This document shows, one piece after another, positions 8,914 through 18,167 of a DNA stretch of 64,000 nt. The notes under the pieces were generated by a model. It ran no database searches and was not told the origin of the DNA. It saw only the letters and a list, made by a program, of their open reading frames with translations. Position 1 is the first letter of the stretch; each line of letters begins with the position of its first letter. Origin of the DNA: Vreelandella salicampi (lineage in GTDB: Bacteria; Pseudomonadota; Gammaproteobacteria; Pseudomonadales; Halomonadaceae); assembly GCF_013415105.1 (NCBI RefSeq), contig NZ_JACCDF010000005.1, forward strand, positions 124,001 through 188,000, written 5' to 3'. The position numbers and the translations under genes are program-made.

Positions 8914-10188
8914 TTGAGCGACGACTTCCCTCTGGGACTACTCTTTAGCCTGCTAGCGCTACTCATTTTACTGTCTGCATTTTTCTCAAGCTCTGAGACC
9001 GGCATGATGTCGATCAACCGCTATCGCCTGAGCCATCAGGCGAATAGCGGCGACACCCGGGCCAAACGCGTGCTGCATTTGTTAGCGCGTCCTGACCGCC
9101 TCATCGGCGTTATCTTAATTGGTAACAACTTTGTCAATAATCTAGCCGCGTCGATTGCGACCATTATTGCCATTCACTTTTTCGGTGAAGTGACAGGGCC
9201 TGCTATCGCCACCGCCCTGCTGACCATCACGATTTTGATTTTTGCCGAGGTGACGCCCAAAACCTACGCCGCCATCAAGCCAGAACGCATCGCCTACCCT
9301 GCTTCACGCATACTTCTCCCGCTATTAAAGTTGCTCTACCCGCTGGTATTTTTGGTCAACGTGATTTCCAACGGCTTGCTGCGCTTGGCAGGAGTGAAAA
9401 GCGTGGAAAATGGCGGCGACAGCTTGACCCGCGATGAGCTACGCACGGTGGTGCACGAAGCCGGCAGCATGATTCCTTATCGCCACCAAGCCATGCTCTT
9501 ATCGATCCTTGATCTTGAGAACGTCACGGTGAACGACATTCTCGTGCCTCGCCAAGAAGTATTAGGCATCGACCTTGACGACTCGCTTGATGACATTTTG
9601 CAGCAAATCCGTACCAGTCAGCACACGCGGCTTCCGGTCTACAAAGGCGATATCAACAATATTATCGGCATGCTGCACCTGCGTAACGCCGCACGTTTTC
9701 TCTCGCGCCCTGAGGTCACCAAAGCCGCGATCGTCCAAGAGGCGCGCGAACCCTACTTCATTCCTGAATCTACGCCGCTGCACACACAGCTGCTCAATTT
9801 TCAAAAACAAAAGCGCCGCATTGGCATTGTCGTGGATGAGTATGGCGACGTTGAGGGGCTGGTGACGTTAGAGGATATCCTCGAAGAGATTGTGGGTGAA
9901 TTCACGACCGATGTATCCGAGAACCAGGAGATTCACGCGCAGGAGGACGGCAGCCACATCATCGAAGGCACCGCCAATATCCGTGATATCAATAGGGTAT
10001 TGGGCTGGCACTTACCCACCGACGGCCCCAAGACCCTAAACGGTTTGATTCTTGAGCACTTGGAGTCTTTCCCGGATGGCGCCGTATGTCTGCAGATCGG
10101 CACCACACGCATGGAAATTATCGAGATGCGTGACAATTTGATCACGTCGGCACGCTGTTGGCAGGCGGTACGTATCAGCCGACGTTAG
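8914..10188 (+). CDS. HlyC/CorC (CNNM-CBS) family membrane protein
   Basis: The 424-residue protein has an N-terminal CNNM transmembrane domain with the signature FFSSSETGMMSINRYRL near residues 23-39 and a further motif PKTYAAIKPERIAYP. A pair of CBS domains follows (VNDILVPRQEVLGIDL and IVVDEYGDVEGLVTLEDILEEI, read with a break), then a CorC/HlyC C-terminal domain. This family is linked to magnesium or cobalt efflux and resistance. Direct transport is known for some bacterial CNNM homologs but is only inferred here. The start is a TTG at 8914, preceded by AAAGGAC at good distance; no in-frame ATG upstream fits better. It ends 17 bp before the stop of the convergent acyltransferase. Confidence 0.9.
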   Translation: MSDDFPLGLLFSLLALLILLSAFFSSSETGMMSINRYRLSHQANSGDTRAKRVLHLLARPDRLIGVILIGNNFVNNLAASIATIIAIHFFGEVTGPAIATALLTITILIFAEVTPKTYAAIKPERIAYPASRILLPLLKLLYPLVFLVNVISNGLLRLAGVKSVENGGDSLTRDELRTVVHEAGSMIPYRHQAMLLSILDLENVTVNDILVPRQEVLGIDLDDSLDDILQQIRTSQHTRLPVYKGDINNIIGMLHLRNAARFLSRPEVTKAAIVQEAREPYFIPESTPLHTQLLNFQKQKRRIGIVVDEYGDVEGLVTLEDILEEIVGEFTTDVSENQEIHAQEDGSHIIEGTANIRDINRVLGWHLPTDGPKTLNGLILEHLESFPDGAVCLQIGTTRMEIIEMRDNLITSARCWQAVRISRR

Positions 10189-10205
10189 CCACAGTGTCGG
10201 TAATT

Positions 10206-10865
10206 TTAGGGGCGCAAATCCTCTAGCGCAGCGGCTTTTAATACCCGCACCCGCGCCTCAAGGTAGCGGCGCAGGGCGACGTCCTGGGCCATACGTGGAT
10301 CAACCGGCGGGCCGAAGTGTAAACTCACCCGAGCGCGAAAGCGCTTAGGCCACTTCGTTAGCGGCTGCCCGCCGTTTTTGGAGGTCCATGACCCCCAAAG
10401 CCCAGCAAGCCCCGCCGGCACCACCGGCACGGCATCTCGGGCAAGGATCGTCTCTAAGCCGCGGCGAAAAGTGTGAATATCTCCATCGGGGGACAGCTTG
10501 CCTTCGGGAAATACCATCACGATCTCGCCGTTTTTTAATGCCTGGCTCACCTCATCCAACGCGCGACGCAGTGAAGCGGGATTGCGCCGCTCTGAATCAA
10601 TCGGAATCGCCCCGACCAGTTGAAACCACCACTTCAGCCACGGCGACTCAAAAATAGGCTGATCCATGACAAAGCGCACCGGCCGAGGGCTAGCCCCACC
10701 CAGCACCAACGCATCCATGTAACTTACGTGGTTGCAAACCATCAGCGCAGCCCCCGTTTTAGGCACATGATGGCATCCGTGCACCGTTAAGCGGTAACAG
10801 ACTCGTATTACCAGCAAAATCACCCAGCGCAACCCATGGCGCACAAAGACAACCGGCCGCCTCAC
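10206..10865 (-). CDS. Lysophospholipid acyltransferase (PlsC-like)
   Basis: This 219-residue protein belongs to the 1-acylglycerol-3-phosphate acyltransferase superfamily. The catalytic HxxxxD-type motif is CNHVSYMDALVL near residue 45. The substrate-binding block is VMVFPEGKLSPDG (FPEG motif). There is a hydrophobic N-terminus (WVILLVIRVCYRL). Such enzymes acylate lysophospholipids at the inner membrane. The exact acceptor cannot be told from the sequence, and it is shorter than canonical PlsC. It overlaps the upstream TetR-type regulator by 4 bp, so the two are translationally coupled, and the regulator may control membrane lipid remodelling through it. Confidence 0.88.
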   Translation of the reverse strand: MRRPVVFVRHGLRWVILLVIRVCYRLTVHGCHHVPKTGAALMVCNHVSYMDALVLGGASPRPVRFVMDQPIFESPWLKWWFQLVGAIPIDSERRNPASLRRALDEVSQALKNGEIVMVFPEGKLSPDGDIHTFRRGLETILARDAVPVVPAGLAGLWGSWTSKNGGQPLTKWPKRFRARVSLHFGPPVDPRMAQDVALRRYLEARVRVLKAAALEDLRP

Positions 10866-11476
10866 CCAGCGACTCCTCGGTGACGAAGCCCAGCCAGCAC
10901 CGTACTTAAAAGCTGTTCTAAGAGTTCATCGACTTTCAGCTGCTGCCCCTGCCAATAGCCCAGCCGCTCATTCAAGCCTAATTGCACCAGCCCATGCACA
11001 CTGCCCCACAGGGTGCGCCCCAGGCGCCGCGCTTCAAGGTCATCAAGTGCGGGCTGGTAGCGTTTCAGGCAGGTTTCGACCTGGGTGAACAGCGCTTCGA
11101 TCAAGTCACTTTGGCGTTGATCGAGCTCCCCTTCCTGGGCGAGCGGGTAGTCAAACAGCAGCTGCCAGCGGTAGCACGCTTGCTCGGCGTATTGCCAGTA
11201 AGCGTGGGCCAGCGAACGCAGCCAAGGCTCAGGGTCATCCGCCGCTAACGTGGTGATGGTGTGCTCCAAGCGCGCCAGGGTTTCGACGTTGACGTACTGC
11301 AGCAGGTTGTTGAAGCTGCCATAGAGTTTCAGTAGCGTACTTGGCGCGCAGCCCACCTCGCGAGCAATGGCACGCAGAGATAAACCATGAACGGGCTTGT
11401 CCTCCAACCACGTATCACAGGCGTGCATTACCTGCGCGTGGAGGGCATCGGGCGCATGCTGTCGTGGACGGGCCAT
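10862..11476 (-). CDS. TetR-family transcriptional regulator
   Basis: The 204-residue protein has an N-terminal helix-turn-helix of the TetR type (LSLRAIAREVGCAPSTLLKLYGSFNNLLQYV, broken at GCAPS; about residues 30-60). A ligand-binding C-terminus follows, with WGSVHGLVQLGLNERLGY, typical of the TetR_C_33-like group. It is upstream of and overlaps the PlsC-like gene. The divergent gene is the SRAP-like protein at 11666. A near-perfect 21-bp palindrome lies in the shared intergenic region (11558-11578), a likely operator for this protein. The ligand is unknown; a lipid or fatty acyl signal would fit the neighbour but is a guess. Confidence 0.88.
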   Translation of the reverse strand: MARPRQHAPDALHAQVMHACDTWLEDKPVHGLSLRAIAREVGCAPSTLLKLYGSFNNLLQYVNVETLARLEHTITTLAADDPEPWLRSLAHAYWQYAEQACYRWQLLFDYPLAQEGELDQRQSDLIEALFTQVETCLKRYQPALDDLEARRLGRTLWGSVHGLVQLGLNERLGYWQGQQLKVDELLEQLLSTVLAGLRHRGVAG

Positions 11477-11557
11477 GGCGATCTCTTGGGTTTACCGCTA
11501 AAAGAGGGAAACCTTTCTGCGCTGTTGCGTCGAAAGGGAATACGTTAGGATACCCTA

Positions 11558-11578
11558 TATCGAACACTGTTTTCGATA
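11558..11578. promoter_or_regulatory. Palindromic operator candidate
   Basis: TATCGAA - 7 bases - TTCGATA forms an inverted repeat with 7 of 7 matching bases in the arms and a nearly symmetrical centre. It lies between the divergent tetR-type gene (start 11476) and the SRAP-like gene (start 11666). Size and symmetry fit a TetR-family operator. Confidence 0.55.
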
Positions 11579-11665
11579 CGATTTTGCCATGAATGTTGTA
11601 TTGCACTCCATTCCCACGTTTATTTTGCCCCGCGTTTTTAATTCCTCACCTCTTGGGAGGCTCGT

Positions 11666-12340
11666 GTGACCGGACGCCTTTATGTTCGCGACAACGCCTT
11701 GCCTGACGCGCTCGCCATTAACGTCGCCCATTCCTTCGTGACATCGCCAAATTTAGCCCCTCGCCAGGGCGTGTCGACGATCCGCTGGGAACAAGGCGAA
11801 CGCCGTCTTAACACACTCTTTTGGGGCCTGACACCGCCGTGGCTGGAGGTACTTGATCACGCGCCCCACTGCGCGCGCGCCGAAACGCTAGACGCACGCC
11901 CGATGTTTCGCGACGCGTTTCAATCGCGGCGCTGTCTCATCCCGGTAAACGGTTTTTACGTGTGGAAAATAAAGCCACGGGGCAAACAGCCCTATTTGAT
12001 TACCCACGTGCAGCGCACGCCGCTCTTACTGGCGGGGCTTTGGTGCCGCTATCACACCACCCTCACCGAGTTTGCCGATTCCATGGCACTGATAACCGTG
12101 CCCGCCAACCTATGGCTTTCACCGCTCACAGACCGTTTACCCGCTCTTATTGCGCCTGACGACATGGATCAATGGCTCCATCCGGAAACCGACGTCGCAA
12201 AGGCAAAACAGCAATTAACCCCCGCACCGTTGGAACTGTTGGGCGCTTTTCCGGTATCAAAACATGTGAATAACCCCGCCTATCAGTCACCGGCTTGCGC
12301 ACACCCTGTCGGCCCGATGCTGCAATGGGCTTCGCCCTAG
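11666..12340 (+). CDS. SRAP (HMCES/YedK-like) protein lacking the catalytic residues
   Basis: SRAP proteins shield abasic sites in single-stranded DNA by a covalent bond to Cys2. This 224-residue protein has the SRAP fold signatures (NLAPRQGVSTIRW, WGLTPPWL, ARAETLDARPMFRDAFQSRR, CLIPVNGFYVWK). The key residues are changed: residue 2 is Thr (GTG ACC GGA CGC, no Cys), the Glu of GFYEW is Val, and the Asn before A-R is Cys. The His of the IHDR motif is Thr (SPLTDRLPAL, near residue 155). The GTG start follows GGGAGG. No other start restores the cysteine in frame. It is most likely a pseudoenzyme subfamily or a protein with another role. The M16 protease gene begins 9 bp after its stop, so they may be cotranscribed. 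Confidence 0.85.
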   Translation: MTGRLYVRDNALPDALAINVAHSFVTSPNLAPRQGVSTIRWEQGERRLNTLFWGLTPPWLEVLDHAPHCARAETLDARPMFRDAFQSRRCLIPVNGFYVWKIKPRGKQPYLITHVQRTPLLLAGLWCRYHTTLTEFADSMALITVPANLWLSPLTDRLPALIAPDDMDQWLHPETDVAKAKQQLTPAPLELLGAFPVSKHVNNPAYQSPACAHPVGPMLQWASP

Positions 12341-12349
12341 GAGTCGTAA

Positions 12350-15196
12350 ATGTTACGAGTTATTACGTTGAACCCATACCGTCCACTTGCCCGAACCCCG
12401 CTTGCGGTGGGTACGATGCTTTCGCTTAGCCTGGTCGGATTTCCTAGTGTTAGCGCCGATAGCGCTGAAGGCGTTAGCGAGGCCGTCACGCCCATCGTTA
12501 GCCCGTTTGATGAGCGCAGTTACCGCGTACTCACGCTGGAAAACGGGCTGCAGACCCTGCTGGTGAGTGCCCCCGACGCCGATAAGGCCGCCGCCTCCAT
12601 GAACGTGCGGGTGGGCAGCGCACAAGACCCGGAAGACCTTCAGGGGTTGGCGCACTTTCTTGAACACATGCTGTTTCTCGGCACCAAGCCGTACCCAGAA
12701 TCGGACGCCTACCAAAGCTATCTTTCGCGTAATGCCGGCTCGCACAACGCCTTTACTGCGCCACAAGATACCAACTACTTCTTTGATATCGAGCCATCCG
12801 CACTACCGGGTGCGCTCGACCGCTTTAGTGCGTTTTTCCTCTCGCCGCTGTTCAACGCTGAAAAACTCGAAAGCGAACGGAATATTGTCCACTCCGAGTA
12901 CATGGCGCGCATCCGCGACGAAGGCCGGCGCGAAAACGACGTGGTGAATCAGGTCTTAAATGCGGACCACCCAATGACGAGCTTCTCCGTGGGTAGCCGC
13001 GAGACCCTGGCCGACCGGCCGGGAGGCGAGCCCACATTGCGCGAGCGCGTTATCGATTTTTATCATCAACATTACGACGCCAACGTGATGACGCTCGCCG
13101 TTGTCGCCCCACAGTCATTGGATACGCTGGAAACGTGGGTGGCCGAGCATTTTGCCGCCATCCCCAATCGTGGACTCGACGTACCACAGATTGGTACGCC
13201 ACTCGTCGATGAACAGGCGCTACCACTCACCCTTGAGCGCGCGTCGCTGAAGGACAGCCGCCAGGTCCGTTTTCACTTCCCGATTCCGGACCCGATAGAC
13301 GACTACACCCATCAACCCACCCAACTCCTGGCGCATTTGATCGGCGATGAAAGTGATGGCAGCGTGCTTGCCGTTCTGCGCGAGGCTGGCTTAGCCGATG
13401 GGCTCTCCGCTGGCGTTGGCCACCGCGATGGCGAACATGCGCTATTTAGCGTATCCATCAGTCTCACCCCGGATGGCGCCGAACACCTCGACGACATCGA
13501 AGCCACACTTTTTGCCGCCATCGATAACATTCGTAAGCAAGGCCTAGAGGAATGGCGTTACCAAGAGCAAGCTAACCTGCGTGAGCAGGCATTTCGCTTT
13601 CAGCAGCACGGCGCGCCACAGCAAGAAGCCACTGGGCTTGCGATGAACCTGTCTCGCTACCCGGTCGAAGACGTGCAGTATGCACCCTACCGCATGGATG
13701 GCTTTGACGCCGACATGCACCGTACCTACCTTAATAACCTGACGCCGGAGAACATGCTACGCGTTTACTCTGGCCCTGAGGTAGAAAGCGAGCACGTCTC
13801 GCCGTGGTTTAACACCCAGTGGCGCAAGGTAAACTCAACCTCAGACGGCACGCCGCTGGAAGGCCTAGCGCTACCTGGACCCAATCCGTTTATTGCCGAA
13901 GATTTAACCCTTCTTGAGGGCAGCGACGAAAAACCAAGCCCTTTGATTGAGGCGCCTACTTTCCGCGCTTGGCACATGCAAGAGGATCGCTTTAACACCC
14001 CCAAGGTGGAGTGGCGCGTTAGCCTGCAGCACCCCAGCACGAGCTATTCCGCTGAAGAGGCGGTATTAACAAGGCTATTGGCTCAGTGGCTCAACGATAG
14101 CTTGAACGAATCGCTCTACCCCGCTTGGCTTGCCGGGCAGTCGTTTAATTCCTATGCCCATTCGCGCGGCATCACGCTGGCGTTTTCCGGCTGGCGCGAT
14201 GGCCAAACCCCGCTGATTGAGCGTACGCTGACGCAACTGGCAGAGGCGGACATCTCCGCCGGTGCGTTCGAGCGAATAAAATTCCAGCTGCAGCGAGGAT
14301 GGCGTAACGCACCGGATGATTCGCTTATGCGTCAAGCGCAGCGCACACTCGGCGAGGCGCTCCTAACCCCGCAGTTTTCAAGCGAGGCGCTTTTAGCCGC
14401 GAGCGAGCGTTTGAAGCGCCACCACCTTGAAGACTTCCGCCGGCGCTTTTTAGACGCGCTGTATGTCGATGCCATGGCCGTCGGCAATGTGAGCGAGGCC
14501 CAAGCCAAACACCAGGCCGAGCTGATTCGCGGCCAACTGCGCCCGCGCTTAACGCCCGATAACATCACCCAATTGACACCGCTTAACGTCAGCGCGGATG
14601 CCCCGGTGCTGCACCCCAATAGCACACGAGACGAGTCGCTAGTTTTGCGCTACCTGCAGGGGGATGCCGCCACGCTTGAACAACAGGCGGCCGCCAGTGT
14701 GCTCGCGCAACGGCTGCAGACACCGTTCTACCAGCGCCTGCGCACCGAAGAGCAGCTAGGCTATATTGTCAATGCTGGCTACTCACCACTACTCGAAGCA
14801 CCGGGCATAGCGCTTGTGGTGCAGTCACCGGATACACAAAGTGCCGTGATTGCCGAGCGCATGGACGCATTTCTACAGGATGCCGAAGTACGTTTGAGCG
14901 AGCTTGACGACGAGGCGCTAGCGCCCTATCGCCAGGCAGTTTATGAGCGCCTAACCCAGCGCGACACCCGACTGGAGGCACTGGCTAACCGCCACTGGCA
15001 GGCCACGGCATTGGATGAAGTAGCGTTCAATCGGCATGAACAGCGCGCCGATTTAGCCCTTGAGGTAAGTGCGGATGAACTGCGCGCCTTATGGAACTCG
15101 CTGCGCGAGGGGCAGCTCGATATCCGCTTTGACCCGGAAGATGAGAAAAGTGACGTGAAAGCCTACCGCGAGTCGCTTGAGGCTTTTGCGCGCTAA
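12350..15196 (+). CDS. M16-family zinc protease (pitrilysin/insulinase type)
   Basis: This 948-residue protein is close in size and layout to protease III (pitrilysin), which degrades small peptides in the periplasm. A signal peptide precedes residue 40 (LAVGTMLSLSLVGFPSVSADS). The inverted zinc motif HxxEH appears as LAHFLEHMLFLGTKPYP near residue 104, with the third zinc ligand Glu in ESERNIVHSEY. Two further M16 units follow, with the family segment RTEEQLGYIVNAGY near residue 800 in the C-terminal half. It lies 9 bp after the SRAP-like gene and converges on sbcB. A GC-rich hairpin sits between the two convergent stops. Confidence 0.93.
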   Translation: MLRVITLNPYRPLARTPLAVGTMLSLSLVGFPSVSADSAEGVSEAVTPIVSPFDERSYRVLTLENGLQTLLVSAPDADKAAASMNVRVGSAQDPEDLQGLAHFLEHMLFLGTKPYPESDAYQSYLSRNAGSHNAFTAPQDTNYFFDIEPSALPGALDRFSAFFLSPLFNAEKLESERNIVHSEYMARIRDEGRRENDVVNQVLNADHPMTSFSVGSRETLADRPGGEPTLRERVIDFYHQHYDANVMTLAVVAPQSLDTLETWVAEHFAAIPNRGLDVPQIGTPLVDEQALPLTLERASLKDSRQVRFHFPIPDPIDDYTHQPTQLLAHLIGDESDGSVLAVLREAGLADGLSAGVGHRDGEHALFSVSISLTPDGAEHLDDIEATLFAAIDNIRKQGLEEWRYQEQANLREQAFRFQQHGAPQQEATGLAMNLSRYPVEDVQYAPYRMDGFDADMHRTYLNNLTPENMLRVYSGPEVESEHVSPWFNTQWRKVNSTSDGTPLEGLALPGPNPFIAEDLTLLEGSDEKPSPLIEAPTFRAWHMQEDRFNTPKVEWRVSLQHPSTSYSAEEAVLTRLLAQWLNDSLNESLYPAWLAGQSFNSYAHSRGITLAFSGWRDGQTPLIERTLTQLAEADISAGAFERIKFQLQRGWRNAPDDSLMRQAQRTLGEALLTPQFSSEALLAASERLKRHHLEDFRRRFLDALYVDAMAVGNVSEAQAKHQAELIRGQLRPRLTPDNITQLTPLNVSADAPVLHPNSTRDESLVLRYLQGDAATLEQQAAASVLAQRLQTPFYQRLRTEEQLGYIVNAGYSPLLEAPGIALVVQSPDTQSAVIAERMDAFLQDAEVRLSELDDEALAPYRQAVYERLTQRDTRLEALANRHWQATALDEVAFNRHEQRADLALEVSADELRALWNSLREGQLDIRFDPEDEKSDVKAYRESLEAFAR

Positions 15197-15243
15197 TCGC
15201 TAGCAACTCAATTACGAACAAACCCATTACGAGCAATCTATTA

Positions 15244-15264
15244 GGAGGGGCAATGCGCCCCTCC
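15244..15264. terminator. Hairpin between convergent genes
   Basis: GGAGGGGC pairs with GCCCCTCC around a five-base loop, right between the stops of the M16 protease (15196) and sbcB (15272). There is no T run on either side, so it may protect mRNA ends more than terminate strongly. Confidence 0.5.
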
Positions 15265-15271
15265 ATCCTCG

Positions 15272-16771
15272 TTAGTCAGCATCAAAAGCTTGAGCCGGCA
15301 AAATCGCCTCGATATGCATCACTAACTCTTCAAGGATTTGCCGTTCGCGGTCAGTGAGTGATTGCTGATTATAATGCTCGATCTCACGGGCAAAATCCTT
15401 CAGCGTAAAGCCCGCCAGAGCCGGATCATTGAGCCGTGACCAGCGAAACGCCTCCCACTGCGCTAGCTCCTCACCTTCCAGGGTTTCGGGGTAGCTGCGC
15501 GCCCGATAGCGAAATACCATTTCCTCTAGGCGCGGGTCTTGGAAGGCAAAGCGCTGCCCGACCAGATCCCATGCGTCCATGCTGCGCACGCGCTCCATCT
15601 GCTGGCGATCTGCCGCAGAGAAAAAGCCGCCAGAGTAGAGCATCAAGTCAGGGTCTTGCACGCCCTCGGCATAGCCTTCAGAAAACACGTCTGCCACTTT
15701 GCTGGCCACCGGCACGATATTGTCGTGCAGTGTTTTCCAGTGCTCACGGCAAGCCGGCAAATCCAGCTCTAGGCGGGAAACGATGTCGCCATATTCGCCC
15801 TGATGCGGGCCAGAAACATCTTTCAAAGCGCTGGCCGGAAACACCACCGGGCAGCGATTGATGTGGATGACTTTCAGCGGAATACGTGTTTCGCCTTCGG
15901 CCAAATCCTGCTGGCTGACAAATACGCGTTCACGTACTTGTGCGGCTGAGAGCGATAAAAGTTCACTCGGGTCGACACTCAAATCGTAAACAATCACCCC
16001 GTTGGGGTTGGAGGGGTGCTCCGCCAGCGGCATGACCAACGCGCTACAGCCGCGGCTTGCCGGATAACGGCGGGAAATATGCAAAAGCGGTTTGGCGTGA
16101 GGGAGATCCAACAACTTGGCCACCGCGCGTTTACCACGAAGTCCCAGCAGGTAGTCAAACAAGTTGGCATTGCGCTCGCGCAGAAGCCGCGCCAGGGCAA
16201 TGGTGGCACGCACATCGGCCAGCGCATCGTGGGCACCGGCGTGTTCAATGCCATTGGCAGCCGTAAGGTCTTCCAGCTTAAAACTCGGTGCGCCGTCATC
16301 GCGTAGTGGCCATTCGATGCCCGTCGGGCGCAAGGCATAAAACGCACGCACCACATCGATTAAATCCCAGCGGGAATTACCGTTTTGCCACTCCCGTGCA
16401 TAGGGGTCGAGCAGGTTGCGGTAAAAAAGGTGGCGCGAGATTTCATCGTCAAAGCGCAAGCTATTGTAGCCCACCACGCACGTGCCAGACTCGTTCATGT
16501 GGCGCAGCACTTCTCCGGCAAATTCTGCCTCAGGCAAACCTTTGCGGCGGGCTTTTTGCGGGGTAATACCGGTGATAAGGCACGCCGCCGGGTGAGGCAG
16601 AAAATCATCGGCGGGCTTACAGTAAAGCTCTATTGGCTCGCCGATTTCATTGAGCTCGGCGTCAGTACGCAGCGCGGCAAATTGCGCCGGGCGATCTCGC
16701 CGAGGATCGGCGCCAAACGTTTCGTAATCGTGCCAGAGAAAGCTGGCCGGGGCCGCGTTAGGTGGCGCCAT
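15272..16771 (-). CDS. sbcB: Exodeoxyribonuclease I
   Basis: ExoI digests single-stranded DNA 3' to 5' in mismatch repair and recombination. The 499-residue protein has the DnaQ-like exonuclease core with FLWHDYETFGADPRRDR (first acidic pair D-x-E near residue 15) and YNSLRFDDEISRHLFYRN. HDALADVRATIALARLL supplies the late His and Asp. The SH3-like and helical C-terminal domains of ExoI follow (YSGGFFSAADRQQMERV; FRYRARSYPETLEGEELAQW). Length is slightly above E. coli SbcB. The gene is preceded by minE on the same strand with a 61-bp gap. Confidence 0.95.
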   Translation of the reverse strand: MAPPNAAPASFLWHDYETFGADPRRDRPAQFAALRTDAELNEIGEPIELYCKPADDFLPHPAACLITGITPQKARRKGLPEAEFAGEVLRHMNESGTCVVGYNSLRFDDEISRHLFYRNLLDPYAREWQNGNSRWDLIDVVRAFYALRPTGIEWPLRDDGAPSFKLEDLTAANGIEHAGAHDALADVRATIALARLLRERNANLFDYLLGLRGKRAVAKLLDLPHAKPLLHISRRYPASRGCSALVMPLAEHPSNPNGVIVYDLSVDPSELLSLSAAQVRERVFVSQQDLAEGETRIPLKVIHINRCPVVFPASALKDVSGPHQGEYGDIVSRLELDLPACREHWKTLHDNIVPVASKVADVFSEGYAEGVQDPDLMLYSGGFFSAADRQQMERVRSMDAWDLVGQRFAFQDPRLEEMVFRYRARSYPETLEGEELAQWEAFRWSRLNDPALAGFTLKDFAREIEHYNQQSLTDRERQILEELVMHIEAILPAQAFDAD

Positions 16772-16832
16772 GTAAACCCGTGCTCCACTTATTTTTAATA
16801 AAAAACGACTAAACCAAGATGACTAATAAACG

Positions 16833-17084
16833 TTAGCTTTTGGGCAGGGTAACGTTTAGCTCTAGTACCGAGCAGTTGTCTTCGCTATCCAACGAGATTT
16901 GAATCGCATCGTCGTCAACATGGACGTAACGACGAATCACTTCCAAAAGCTCGCGCTCAAGCATTGGCATGTAATCTGGCTGGCCGCGCTGGCTACGCTG
17001 GTGCGCCACAATGATCTGCAAGCGCTCTTTCGCCACCGAGGCCGACTTTTTGCGCTCGCGTTTCAAAAACTCCATAAGTTTCAT
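16833..17084 (-). CDS. minE: Cell division topological specificity factor MinE
   Basis: MinE stimulates the MinD ATPase and drives the pole-to-pole oscillation that places the division ring at midcell. The 83-residue protein has the amphipathic N-terminus [26 protein letters not shown] and the topological domain with [15 protein letters not shown]. Its start overlaps the minD stop by 4 bp, which implies translational coupling. Confidence 0.96.
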   Translation of the reverse strand: MKLMEFLKRERKKSASVAKERLQIIVAHQRSQRGQPDYMPMLERELLEVIRRYVHVDDDAIQISLDSEDNCSVLELNVTLPKS

Positions 17085-17899
17085 CGGCGACTTCCCCCAA
17101 ACATGCGCGTCAGAATTCCTTTCTTCTGGGCTTGATGAAAGCGTAGCGGTACGTCTTCACCTAGCAGGCGAGCCACGGTATCAGTGTAAGCCTGCCCGGC
17201 GTCGCTTGACGCATCGTGGGTCACGGGGACCCCTTGGTTAGAAGCGCGCAGCACCGCTTCCGACTCCGGAATCAAGCCCAAAAGGTCAATGGCAAGAATT
17301 TCGCGGATATCGTCCAAGGTCAGCATATCGCCGCTAGTGACACGATCCGGATTGTAGCGCGTGATCAGCAGGTGCTCTTTAATCGGGTCGTCGCTGCGTT
17401 CGGCGCGGCGCGTTTTGGACGCCAACAATCCCAGAATACGGTCAGAGTCGCGCACCGACGACACTTCGGGGTTGGTCACCACAACCGCTTCATCGGCAAA
17501 ATACATTGCCAACTGCGCACCGCGCTCAATGCCGGCCGGCGAGTCGCAAATAATGTAATCGAACTCTTCTCTGAGCTTAGCAAGAATTTCTTCTACGCCT
17601 TCTTGGGTCAGCGCATCTTTATCACGGGTTTGCGAAGCAGGGAGAATAAATAGATTCTCAACCCGCTTATCGCGAATCAGCGCCTGATTCAGCCCGGCTT
17701 CACCTTGAATCACGTTGACCAGGTCGTACACCACGCGCCGTTCGCACCCCATAATCAAATCCAGGTTGCGCAGGCCCACGTCGAAGTCGATGACGACGGT
17801 TTTTTTACCGCGCAGCGCCAGGCCGGTAGAAATCGCGGCGGCACTAGTGGTTTTGCCGACCCCACCTTTACCTGAGGTTACTACAATGATTTTGGCCAA
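17081..17899 (-). CDS. minD: Septum site-determining protein MinD
   Basis: MinD is the membrane-binding ATPase that recruits MinC and is released by MinE. The deviant Walker A motif is KGGVGKTT near residue 11. Other family blocks are [20 protein letters not shown] and [20 protein letters not shown], and the C-terminal amphipathic helix is [11 protein letters not shown]. The frame is open to an ATG at 17944. However, a TTG at 17897-17899 gives the canonical start [18 protein letters not shown] and is preceded by AAGGAAG at the right distance, so I prefer it. The gap to minC (18168) is 268 bp, unusually long, so minDE probably has its own promoter. Confidence 0.94.
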   Translation of the reverse strand: MAKIIVVTSGKGGVGKTTSAAAISTGLALRGKKTVVIDFDVGLRNLDLIMGCERRVVYDLVNVIQGEAGLNQALIRDKRVENLFILPASQTRDKDALTQEGVEEILAKLREEFDYIICDSPAGIERGAQLAMYFADEAVVVTNPEVSSVRDSDRILGLLASKTRRAERSDDPIKEHLLITRYNPDRVTSGDMLTLDDIREILAIDLLGLIPESEAVLRASNQGVPVTHDASSDAGQAYTDTVARLLGEDVPLRFHQAQKKGILTRMFGGSRR

Positions 17900-18167
17900 G
17901 GTCTTCTTCCTTTTTGACATTGTGCACGCTCTGCCGGCGTGCATCGCGCACGCTTTAGTCGTGGATTACTATGTTGACTGCCCAGCATCATACGCTACCA
18001 CCGTGCGCCCTGGCATCCCGCGAATGGTTGAGCGCTTACCCGTCCCCATTAATAAAACTAAATCTCGAAAAAACTCAGCCTTGAAAAATCAATTCTCTAA
18101 AATTAGCGCTAAGCTTACTTTATTAAGAGCACCGTATTAAGGGGTATTACCCCCGTTTTTTACCGGT

